From NCBI GenBank assembly GCA_016223165.1, contig JACRPO010000012.1, positions 558,001 to 622,000 on the forward strand: a stretch of 64,000 nt of DNA, in the 5' to 3' direction. This DNA comes from Burkholderiales bacterium. GTDB taxonomy: Bacteria; Pseudomonadota; Gammaproteobacteria; Burkholderiales; Burkholderiaceae_C. This document shows positions 1-7,186 of this stretch, piece by piece. The notes under the pieces are model-generated. The model did no database searches. It worked only from the letters and a program-made list of their open reading frames with translations, and was not told the DNA's origin. Each line of letters starts with the position of its first letter. Position 1 is the stretch's first letter. Both the position numbers and the translations under genes were made by a program.

Positions 1-788
1 AAGCACCGAAGCGCTACTGGTCCGACACCTGGCGCGGCTGGCACTTCTACGAGGATCCCGAACTTGAGTTGCCGCCGGCGAAGCCGCCGTCTCCAACAGC
101 CAAGGCAACGCCGGTCAGCCCGGCCCGCGCCCCCGAGCTGATCGAGTTCGAGCGGCTGCAGAAGGCGCTCGAGGAACGCCGGAACATCGCGATCATGCGG
201 CCGACCGAGGCCAATGTGCGCCGCTACATGGAACTCGAGTCGCAGGTCGTTGCGCGGGCTTCGACCTTCGCTGATGTGGCGCAGCGCGTGGCGTGGGCGA
301 CGCCCGAACTCGATCCAAGCACCCAAGGGCGGCCGGTGAACGCCAAGGCGCTCGAAGTCTTCGAACAGCAGCAACTGGCTGACCGTTCGCGCTCTGTCGC
401 CGACCTCGGGCGCGACCACGTGCTGATCTTCTTCTTCCGCGGTGACTGCCCGTACTGCCACGCGTTCGCGCCGGTCCTGGCGGCTTTTCAGGCGCGCTAT
501 GGCATCAGGGTCGAAGCGGTCAGCACCGATGGCGGCACGTTGCCGGGGTTCGCCGAAGCCAGGCCCGACAACGGCATCGCGACCGCGCTGCGCGTGACGC
601 AGGTGCCCGCCGTTTACCTCGCTCAACCCTTCACCGGAAAGATCACCCCGATCGGCTTCGGCGTGTTGTCCGAGGCGCAGCTCCTCGAGCGAATCACTGC
701 CGTATCGGCGCCCGGCTACGAGACGCTGCTCCCGGGCGCTGCCCGACGGCTCGACCCGCAGCTCGAGCCCGCGCTCGCCCGTCGCTGA
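1..788 (+). CDS. traF: TraF, F-type conjugation thioredoxin-fold protein (5' partial)
   Basis: This is the C-terminal part of a TraF protein, a periplasmic thioredoxin-fold factor for assembly of the F-type type IV secretion pilus. The open frame continues upstream of the window from base 3 (residues YWSDTWRGWHFYEDPE, typical of TraF), so the TTG at 69 is not the start. A thioredoxin-like segment carries the redox motif CPYC in the context GDCPYCHAF. F-plasmid TraF is reported to lack such a motif, so this copy looks redox-active, as in relatives that have no separate TrbB; that comparison is from memory. It is followed 33 bases later by traH in the same orientation. Confidence 0.88.
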   Translation, partial: APKRYWSDTWRGWHFYEDPELELPPAKPPSPTAKATPVSPARAPELIEFERLQKALEERRNIAIMRPTEANVRRYMELESQVVARASTFADVAQRVAWATPELDPSTQGRPVNAKALEVFEQQQLADRSRSVADLGRDHVLIFFFRGDCPYCHAFAPVLAAFQARYGIRVEAVSTDGGTLPGFAEARPDNGIATALRVTQVPAVYLAQPFTGKITPIGFGVLSEAQLLERITAVSAPGYETLLPGAARRLDPQLEPALARR

Positions 789-821
789 TGGGCGCTTGCC
801 CACGTCCACAGGGAGACTCCG

Positions 822-2270
822 ATGCCACGATCCCTTCGCCTTCTTCGACGTCGATCCGTTGTTGCAGCGGCCGCTGCCTCGCTGGCCCTGCAGCCGATGG
901 CGCTGCGCGCGGGTGACCTCAACACCGAGGTGAACAACATGTTCAACGCCCTCGGCGCGATCGGCAACTACACGGCACCGGGTGCGTTCAAGGGCCAGAC
1001 CTTCAACACCTACACCGGCGGCTCGTTCTTCATGAGGTCCCCGAACAAGGTCTACCAGCTCGCGGCGATCCAGTTCCCCAGCGCCAAGGCCGGCTGCGGC
1101 GGCATCGACGTGTTCGGCGGCTCGTTCTCGCACATCTCCGCGGCCGAGTTCAAGAACATGCTGCGCAACATCACCGCGGCGCTGCCCGGCATCGCGTTTC
1201 AGCTCGCGCTGGAGGCCGTCTCGCCCTTGCTGGGTGGGCTGACCAAGTGGGCCAAGGGTCTGGAGACCTGGATCAACAACGCGCGCATCAACTCCTGCGA
1301 GACCGCCAAGGCGATCGTCAGCACCGCCGCCGAAGCAGCAGGCTACAGCTCGCAAGAGGCCTGCTCCGACCTCGCGATCGAGATGGGGCTGGAGAGCGAC
1401 CGCGACGCCGCGCGCCGGCGTTGCTCGACCGACCGGCCCAGCATCCTCGCCTCGGCCCGTTCGTCGGGCGACGCGAACGTTCGCAACAAGGCGCCTTTCG
1501 TCGGCAACCTGACCTGGAAGGCGCTGCAGTACACCGGCAGCGCTCTGGATGACCAGGAGCGTGAACTCATCATGAGCCTCGTCGGCACAGTGATCTTCTA
1601 CGCCGAAGACGCCACTCGCGACCCCGAGCCGATCGCGCCGACCATCACGTCGATCAGCCAACTGCTCTACGGCCAGGCCGCCGGCACCGGCACCAACGTG
1701 ACGCAGCACCTGCTGCGGTGCAACGACTACACGAACTGCGACGCCGTGTCGCTGAACACCAGCTACACGCACACCCCGTTCACCGCGCGCGTCGAGACGA
1801 TGATGCGCTCGATCGCCGACAAGATCGCCACGCGCACCGCGATCCCCAACAACTCCGCCGAGGTCGGCTTCGTCAACCAGACCACCGAACCGGTCTACAA
1901 GATGCTGTCGATCGGCGCAACGATTCCGGGCTCGGGCCTGGCCGACAGCCTGATCGCCCAGTACCGCGACGTGATCGCGGCCGACTACGCCTACGTCTTC
2001 CTCGAGCGCAACCTGCGGCTTGGCATGGCGGCGCTGGAGAAGGACTACATGCTGCAGCAGGGGCAGCGCGAGCGCGCGCAGCAGGTCCGGCAGCGCGCGC
2101 AGGCCGTGCTCTTGCAGATCTCGCAGGAGAAGGCCGCGCTGTACCAGAAGGTCGGCTCCTTCCGCGCGGTGGCCAGCCACCTGGAACAGCTCGAGCGTCA
2201 GCTGCGTACCAGCATGCCTCAGCACGTGATGGACATGCTCGGGCAGCAGGCGGCCTACTTCGGCCGCTGA
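822..2270 (+). CDS. traH: TraH, conjugative pilus assembly protein
   Basis: A 482-residue TraH protein, a periplasmic component that with TraF and others supports F-pilus extension. The start is the ATG at 822 with AGGGAG about 8 bases upstream. Residues 1-30 form an arginine-rich, alanine/leucine signal peptide ending near MALRAG. The segment NNMFNALGAIGNYTAPGAF followed by a glycine-rich stretch and a conserved CGGIDVFGGSF are hallmark TraH features, and several cysteines in the middle could form disulfides handled by the TraF protein upstream. The last 80 residues are predicted helical and Gln/Arg-rich, likely coiled coil. It lies in the traF-traH-traG order of F-type systems. Confidence 0.92.
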   Translation: MPRSLRLLRRRSVVAAAAASLALQPMALRAGDLNTEVNNMFNALGAIGNYTAPGAFKGQTFNTYTGGSFFMRSPNKVYQLAAIQFPSAKAGCGGIDVFGGSFSHISAAEFKNMLRNITAALPGIAFQLALEAVSPLLGGLTKWAKGLETWINNARINSCETAKAIVSTAAEAAGYSSQEACSDLAIEMGLESDRDAARRRCSTDRPSILASARSSGDANVRNKAPFVGNLTWKALQYTGSALDDQERELIMSLVGTVIFYAEDATRDPEPIAPTITSISQLLYGQAAGTGTNVTQHLLRCNDYTNCDAVSLNTSYTHTPFTARVETMMRSIADKIATRTAIPNNSAEVGFVNQTTEPVYKMLSIGATIPGSGLADSLIAQYRDVIAADYAYVFLERNLRLGMAALEKDYMLQQGQRERAQQVRQRAQAVLLQISQEKAALYQKVGSFRAVASHLEQLERQLRTSMPQHVMDMLGQQAAYFGR

Positions 2271-2312
2271 AGCGGGCTTCTTGCCGATCGGCTTAACCGC
2301 TTTCCCCGCGCC

Positions 2313-5087
2313 ATGTGGGACATCTACGCCTACCAGAACGCCGACAGCCTGTTCGGCATCTTCAACGCGGCTGCGGCGATCCATGCCTCCGGCGACTACG
2401 CCGCCGCGCTCGCAGCAGTGGCGTTCTGCGGGTTCGTCGCGGCGTTTCTGGCGTACGCGTTCGCGCCGGAGAAGCTGCAGGGCTGGAAGTGGCTGGCGAC
2501 AGTGCTGCTGGTCTTCGGCGTCCTCATCGTGCCGAAGGTGACGGTGGGCATCGTCGACAAGACGGGCGGTTCGGCCGTCAAGGTGGTGGCCAACGTGCCG
2601 TTCGGTCTGGCCGTGCTGGGGAGCCTCACCAGCACCATCGGCCACACGCTGACCGGCCTCTTCGAGACCGCCTTCCAGGTCATCCCCGGCATCGGTGGGC
2701 TGCCTAGTGAGCTGACCTACGAGCAGCATGGGTTGATGTTCGGCAACCGGATGATCCGCGAGACCGGCAAGGTGGTGTTCCAGGACCCGAGCTTCCGCAC
2801 CGACCTGATCAACTACATCCACAACTGCACGATGTACGACCTGATCGACGGCACGCTCGATCCGGCAACGTTCTCGGCATCGGACGACGTGTGGGCCTTA
2901 ATGGCGTCGCCCAACCCAGCACGGTTCACGACGCTGACGAGCGGCGGCACGGTGAGTGTCGCCACCTGTCCGAGCGCTTACAGCAACCTCAACGGTCGGT
3001 TGCCGGCGCAGATCACGCGGCTTCAGGGGAAGCTGGCGTTCACGATGAATCCGACGCTGCCGGCGGCGACGGCGGCCGGAGTCATCGCCGCGCAGATCCA
3101 GCAGGCCTACCTGAAGAACAGCATCGCAAGCGCCGCGGCGACCGCGGCCGACCTGATCCGCCAGAACGCCGTGATCAACGCGATCAACGACACCAGCAAC
3201 ATCGTCGGACAGAAGGTCAACGATCCGGCGGCAATGGTGCTCGCCGTCGGCCGCGCTCAGGCCACCGCCCAGCAGAACGCGACTTGGCTCAACTACGGCA
3301 AGGTGGCCGAGCAGGCGCTGCCGGTCTTCCGCAACGTGATCGAGGCGATCGCGTATGCGCTGTTTCCGCTGCTGGTGCTGCTGCTCCTCCTGACCAGTGG
3401 GCGGGAGACGATGCTGGCGTTCAAGGGCTACGCGGCGATCTTGATCTGGATCCAGCTGTGGCCGCCTCTGTACGCGGTGCTGAACTACATGGCGTCGATC
3501 TACGCGGCCTACGACCTGGCCGCGGCGGCCGACCTCGGAACTGGGGCGAAGGCGCTGGCGCTGCAGACGGCATCGACCATCTACTCCGGGGCGATTTCGG
3601 GCGAGGCGATCGTCGGGTACTTGGCCATCAGCATCCCCTTCATCGCCTGGGCGGCGATCAAGCGGATGGAGACCTTCGGTACGGCGCTGGTCGGTGGCTT
3701 GTCGGGGTTGCAGGGGACGCTGTCAGGGAGCACCGGATCGGCCGCGACGGGCAACGTCAGCCTGGGCAACGTGGCGATGGATCAGATGCAACTCGCGCCG
3801 AACCGCACGTCGGCGTTCATGAGCAACTGGCAGAACGACCTCAGTGGCAACACGTTCTCGGCCAACGCGCTGACGGGGCGGACGGCGGTGAGCCTGCTCA
3901 GAAACCAAGGCTACGCCTCGCGGGTGGTCTCCATGCGCGTGAGCGAACAGGACGTGCAGGACGCCAGCCGTGAGGTCAGCGCCGCCCGGGGAGAGGCGGT
4001 GGCCGCCAGCAATGAGCGCTCGGCGGTGCTTGCGGAGGCGTTCAGCAAGGGCGTGGCCAAGCTGAAGTCGACACGAAGCAGCGCGGGGTCGGCAACCAGC
4101 AGCTTCGAGGAGTTGGGGCAGTCGCTCAATCGCCTTGATCAGATCACGAAGGGCGTCGCCCAGACCACCGGGCTGTCTCAGTCGCAGGTCGCGAACGTGG
4201 CGTTCGGAGCAGCGGCCCACCTCGGACTCAACACCGCGGTTGCCGGCGGGCGACTCAACGCCACCGTTGACAGAAGCTACTTGTCTGGCCTTTCCGCGCA
4301 GGAGCAGAAGATCCTGGGCAGCATGAGCAGCGAACAGCTCAGCGAGTTCCGGCAGTTTGGCGATCGCATCTCCCGCGATGCCAGCTTCTCCAGCGTCGTG
4401 GCCTCGGACGCCCGTGAGGCCCGCGAGTTGGCATCTCGCTTGAGTTCAAGTGCTGCGCGCAGCGCCCGCGCCGACGCCAGCTTGTCCGATCGAGTCTCCT
4501 ACTCGGAGCGCGTAGGTTCAGCGTTCGAGCGCGGCGAGGTCATCTCGATCGACCTTGCCCAGGATCCCCACAACCTTGCAATGTTCACGAGGTACGCGGA
4601 GCAGTACGGCGGTACGAGCGCGGCCGCGCGCGCGCTCATGGAAGCTGAACTTGCGCGGCGGTCGCTCGGGCCCAATCGCGCTTTCTCGGATGGGACTGCG
4701 GTTCCGATCACGTTCGAACCGATGCGACAGGAGTACCTGCGACAGGCTGGCACCGTTGATGCTTCGCTCGATGTGGACGCGCGCCGACGTGCAGGCGACG
4801 CCGAAGTAGCCAAGGGCCTGCGTCTGCGGCAGCCGGATCAGGCTGCGGGGACCGCTTCCTCCGGAACTCGAGAAGAGATTCGATCGCGCGGCGCGGCTGT
4901 AAGGAGTGAGGCTGAGGGCCGCAGTGAGAGGTTTGATCGAGAGTCCCAGGTCAGTCGGGCCGAGGACGGCACGCTCGTGTCGAGACAATCCCTCCTGAAG
5001 CGGTCCGCCAAGCAGGTTGGCAGCGATGCAAGTGCATCCCTCGAGAGCGCCAAGGATGCAGTCAAGGATCTGCTGAAGCGAAAGTGA
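2313..5087 (+). CDS. traG: TraG, mating-pair stabilisation and pilus assembly protein
   Basis: A 924-residue protein close to the F-plasmid TraG length of about 940. TraG is an inner-membrane protein: the N-terminal half works in pilus assembly and the C-terminal periplasmic half in mating-pair stabilisation. Hydrophobic segments are visible around residues 28-50, 55-75, 90-115, 345-365, 370-400 and 430-450; the part after about residue 480 is polar and Ser/Ala/Arg-rich. The start MWDIYAYQNADSLFGIFNA fits the family N-terminus, although no clear ribosome binding site precedes it. The stop codon abuts the stop codon of the convergent gene at 5088. It is the last transfer gene before the integrase. 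Confidence 0.9.
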   Translation: MWDIYAYQNADSLFGIFNAAAAIHASGDYAAALAAVAFCGFVAAFLAYAFAPEKLQGWKWLATVLLVFGVLIVPKVTVGIVDKTGGSAVKVVANVPFGLAVLGSLTSTIGHTLTGLFETAFQVIPGIGGLPSELTYEQHGLMFGNRMIRETGKVVFQDPSFRTDLINYIHNCTMYDLIDGTLDPATFSASDDVWALMASPNPARFTTLTSGGTVSVATCPSAYSNLNGRLPAQITRLQGKLAFTMNPTLPAATAAGVIAAQIQQAYLKNSIASAAATAADLIRQNAVINAINDTSNIVGQKVNDPAAMVLAVGRAQATAQQNATWLNYGKVAEQALPVFRNVIEAIAYALFPLLVLLLLLTSGRETMLAFKGYAAILIWIQLWPPLYAVLNYMASIYAAYDLAAAADLGTGAKALALQTASTIYSGAISGEAIVGYLAISIPFIAWAAIKRMETFGTALVGGLSGLQGTLSGSTGSAATGNVSLGNVAMDQMQLAPNRTSAFMSNWQNDLSGNTFSANALTGRTAVSLLRNQGYASRVVSMRVSEQDVQDASREVSAARGEAVAASNERSAVLAEAFSKGVAKLKSTRSSAGSATSSFEELGQSLNRLDQITKGVAQTTGLSQSQVANVAFGAAAHLGLNTAVAGGRLNATVDRSYLSGLSAQEQKILGSMSSEQLSEFRQFGDRISRDASFSSVVASDAREARELASRLSSSAARSARADASLSDRVSYSERVGSAFERGEVISIDLAQDPHNLAMFTRYAEQYGGTSAAARALMEAELARRSLGPNRAFSDGTAVPITFEPMRQEYLRQAGTVDASLDVDARRRAGDAEVAKGLRLRQPDQAAGTASSGTREEIRSRGAAVRSEAEGRSERFDRESQVSRAEDGTLVSRQSLLKRSAKQVGSDASASLESAKDAVKDLLKRK

Positions 5088-5411
5088 TCAGGCCTGGCGG
5101 TCGGGATCGAACATGTGCCGGTCCGGTTCAGCCTCTGACGGCTTCATGAACGGGGGGTGGCCCTTGTCGCGCCAGTAGTTGCTAGCCAGCGCACGCGGCG
5201 AAGTCGAGCCGCTCGTCTCGATCGGCCCGTCGGGCAACGGCGTTGCGCCGGTCGGCTTGCGCCGGCGAGTCAGGACGGCGCCGATCGGGGCTGCAAACAG
5301 TGCGCCGACCACCGCCATCACCGCCCGCGTCCAAGCATCGTCGTCGGCCGCCGACAGCAGCCCTACCGAAGCTCCCAGCGTGACGATGATGAGGAAGATG
5401 AGCTTTCGCAT
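5088..5411 (-). CDS. Small membrane protein of the ICE, function unknown
   Basis: A 107-residue protein I cannot assign. The start is the ATG at 5411, preceded by AGGAG at 10 bases; a longer reading from 5438 adds nine residues without an RBS. Residues 1-21 look like a signal peptide or first membrane segment (MRKLIFLIIVTLGASVGLLS), a second hydrophobic segment spans about 30-48 and ends at RRRK, and the polar tail ends with RDKGHPPF and a DPDR motif. It lies convergent to traG with no intergenic base and 127 bases from the integrase, in the place where many ICEs carry small entry-exclusion or accessory proteins. Exclusion is only a guess from position. Confidence 0.7.
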   Translation of the reverse strand: MRKLIFLIIVTLGASVGLLSAADDDAWTRAVMAVVGALFAAPIGAVLTRRRKPTGATPLPDGPIETSGSTSPRALASNYWRDKGHPPFMKPSEAEPDRHMFDPDRQA

Positions 5412-5538
5412 CGCCTCAAGCTCCTGGCAGCGATCCATCCGCTGCTCCCAACGCGCAGTCTCGCCGACAACGCCCGAACGCGCAGCTACAAGCTGTTCCG
5501 ATCATCCTGTGCAGTCTTCGCATTGGTCTCATTTCACC

Positions 5539-6870
5539 TCAGACAGACACGACGTGCCGGCGGACATGCGCAGAGGTCGTGGGGGCCGCAATCGGCTGTT
5601 CGCCCGCCGCGGACCGACCGAGCTTGGACGTCGACGCACCGACCGCCTGCTTCTTCGGCGGTCGGTCCCTCAGCTCCTTCAGATAGTCCGACCACGTCTT
5701 CATCATGGTGCGACGCTGCTCCAGGAACTCAGCGCGGTCGTAGGCGGCCCCGAGTGGACCGGACTTTCCGTGTGCCAGCTGGGCCTCGATCACATCCGGC
5801 GGTACGTTCAAGCGTTCCACCATCAGTGTGCGCGCCATTGCACGAAACCCATGAGGTGTCATGGTTTCGTTGTCAAAGCCGAGCCGTCGAAGAGCGACCC
5901 GAACGGTGTTCTCGCTCATCGGTCGCTTGGCGGTGGTCAGTGCAGGAAACACAAAGCGCCCGGCTCCGGTCAGCGGCTGCAGGTCCTTCAGCGCCGTGAC
6001 CACCAACGGCGCGAGCGGCACCAGATGGGGCCGACCGTTGAGCTTCTCGCGCTTCGTGCGCTTCATCTTCGCCGACGGGATGGACCACATGCCCGAGTCG
6101 AGATCCAGCTCGGCCCACTCCATATGTCGGATGTTTCCTGGCCGTTGGAACAGCAGCGCGGACAACAGCAAGGCGACACGAGTGACCGGCTGGCCGTGGT
6201 AGCTGTCGATTGCTCGCATGAGGTCGCCCACCTGGTCAGGCTCCACCACGGCGGACACATGCCGAGTGAGAACCGGCTTCAAAGCGCCACGAAGGTCTGC
6301 CGCCGGGTTGCGCTCGCACCGCCCCGTCGACACACCGTAGCGAAACACCTGGCTGCATGCCTCAAGCAAGGAATGCGGAAGCTCGCGGGCACCTCGCGCC
6401 TCCACCCTTCGCAGCGTCTGAAGCAGCATCGGCGCGCCGATCTGGGGTAGCGGCAGCTTGCCAAGCCACGGGAAGACATCCTTGCCCAGGCGTTCGAGCC
6501 AGCGCTTGGCGTAGTGATCGCTCCAGCCAACCTTCCTGGTCGCATGGAACTCGCGCGCGGTTGCCTCAAAGGTAGCGTTGGCGTCGAAGCGGCAAGCCAG
6601 TCGTTCGACTTGCCTTGCCAGCACCGGATCCTCGCCGCGTTGCTGCTGCCTCCGTGCGTCGTCGCGCGCTCCGCGCGCCTCCTTGAGGCCCAGGTCGGGG
6701 TAGCCGCCGAGGGCAAGGCGCTTCTCCTTGCCGTCGAACCGGTACTTCCAGAACCAGCGCTTGGATCCGGAGGGCGCGACCTCCAAGTAGAGACCGCCTG
6801 AGTCGGCCAAGCGGACACGCGGCTTTGCTGCATCGCAGCTCGCGTTCTTGCAGTGCTTGTCGGTGAGCAT
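5539..6870 (-). CDS. int: P4-family tyrosine recombinase (ICE integrase)
   Basis: A 443-residue site-specific recombinase expected to integrate and excise the element at tRNA-His. The N-terminal DUF4102-type arm-binding domain (VRLADSGGLYLEV, then WKYRFDGKEKRLALGGYPD) is followed by a core-binding domain and a catalytic domain. Catalytic residues are visible: Arg in FQRPGNIRHMEW, Lys near KMKRTKREK, HGFR in TPHGFRAMAR, His in AHGK, and the nucleophile Tyr in AAYDRAEFLEQRR. The start at 6870 gives the usual MLTDK N-terminus; an in-frame ATG at 6888 is less likely. GGAG lies 12 bases upstream of 6870. The C-terminal 60 residues after SDYLKEL are a variable tail. Confidence 0.95.
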   Translation of the reverse strand: MLTDKHCKNASCDAAKPRVRLADSGGLYLEVAPSGSKRWFWKYRFDGKEKRLALGGYPDLGLKEARGARDDARRQQQRGEDPVLARQVERLACRFDANATFEATAREFHATRKVGWSDHYAKRWLERLGKDVFPWLGKLPLPQIGAPMLLQTLRRVEARGARELPHSLLEACSQVFRYGVSTGRCERNPAADLRGALKPVLTRHVSAVVEPDQVGDLMRAIDSYHGQPVTRVALLLSALLFQRPGNIRHMEWAELDLDSGMWSIPSAKMKRTKREKLNGRPHLVPLAPLVVTALKDLQPLTGAGRFVFPALTTAKRPMSENTVRVALRRLGFDNETMTPHGFRAMARTLMVERLNVPPDVIEAQLAHGKSGPLGAAYDRAEFLEQRRTMMKTWSDYLKELRDRPPKKQAVGASTSKLGRSAAGEQPIAAPTTSAHVRRHVVSV

Positions 6871-6930
6871 GGGGGAACAAAACTCCAAATGGCTTCAGGA
6901 CTGCCATTTGTTCCCCCAGATGTTCCCCCA
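6871..6930. promoter_or_regulatory. Nested inverted repeats upstream of the integrase gene
   Basis: Directly upstream of the integrase start are GGGGGAACAAA (6871-6881) and its exact reverse complement TTTGTTCCCCC (6907-6917); a further TGTTCCCCC follows at 6921. Inside this dyad a second one, CAAATGGC (6886-6893) and GCCATTTG (6903-6910), is separated by nine bases. This could be an operator for an excisionase or repressor, integrase arm sites, or an mRNA hairpin over the integrase RBS. Which one is not decided by the sequence. Confidence 0.5.
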
Positions 6931-7042
6931 CCTGCGCTGGTCTGCCGTGAGACGGCAGGAAAGCTCCTGCAACCTTCGACCGGTTAAGTCGTTGATTTTC
7001 CGAGGAGTTTGGTCCTGAGTGGGACCAGGTGAAGCGCTTAGG

Positions 7043-7068
7043 TGGGGTGGCTGATGGGACTCGAACCC
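7043..7068 (-). other. Probable attR core at the 3' end of tRNA-His
   Basis: P4-type integrases usually recombine within the T-arm to 3'-CCA part of a tRNA gene, and here that part of the tRNA-His faces the integrase. The core probably lies within the T-arm, acceptor strand and CCA end. The tRNA remains intact, so the element must rebuild the gene at this end and carry a direct repeat of this segment at its far end, outside the window. The exact core length is inferred. Confidence 0.5.
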
Positions 7069-7119
7069 ACGACGACCAGAATCACAATCTGGGACTCTAC
7101 CAACTGAGCTACAGCCACC
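7043..7119 (-). tRNA. tRNA-His (GTG)
   Basis: Read on the minus strand this folds into a full cloverleaf: acceptor arms GTGGCTG and CAGCCAC, a D-arm with AGCTCAGTTGGTAGAG, an anticodon stem CCAGA/TCTGG around loop TTGTGAT with anticodon GTG, and a T-arm with GGTTCGAGTCC. An extra 5' G pairs with C73, the hallmark of tRNA-His, and the 3' CCA is encoded. It is the likely insertion target of the adjacent ICE. Confidence 0.97.
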
Positions 7120-7132
7120 GTAGAAGCTCGGA

Positions 7133-7138
7133 AGTATA
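7133..7138 (-). promoter_or_regulatory. Candidate -10 element for tRNA-His
   Basis: TATACT on the minus strand lies 13 bases before the tRNA 5' end, the right place for a -10 box of a tRNA promoter. No convincing -35 hexamer was found in the GC-rich sequence upstream. Confidence 0.4.
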
Positions 7139-7186
7139 GCGGGCGGGCCCCCGCGCTGCGGCCCCTGCGGCCCGCCTCCCCTTCGT

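Larger units (their letters stand above)
1..7042. mobile_element. Right end of an integrative conjugative element in tRNA-His
   Basis: Three consecutive F-type mating-pair genes (traF, traH, traG), a small membrane protein and a P4-family integrase end 172 bases from the 3' end of a complete tRNA-His gene. A P4-type integrase beside a tRNA 3' end is the classical arrangement of an ICE or genomic island junction, so the left part of the window is read as the terminal segment of an ICE, with the rest (relaxase, coupling protein, cargo, other att half-site) outside the window. Base composition is visibly less GC-extreme than in the flanking core genes. The exact boundary is inferred. Confidence 0.78.

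Noticed and set aside
5157..6450. Plus-strand open frames opposite the integrase
   Set aside because: No family pattern and fully covered by a well-supported integrase on the minus strand.
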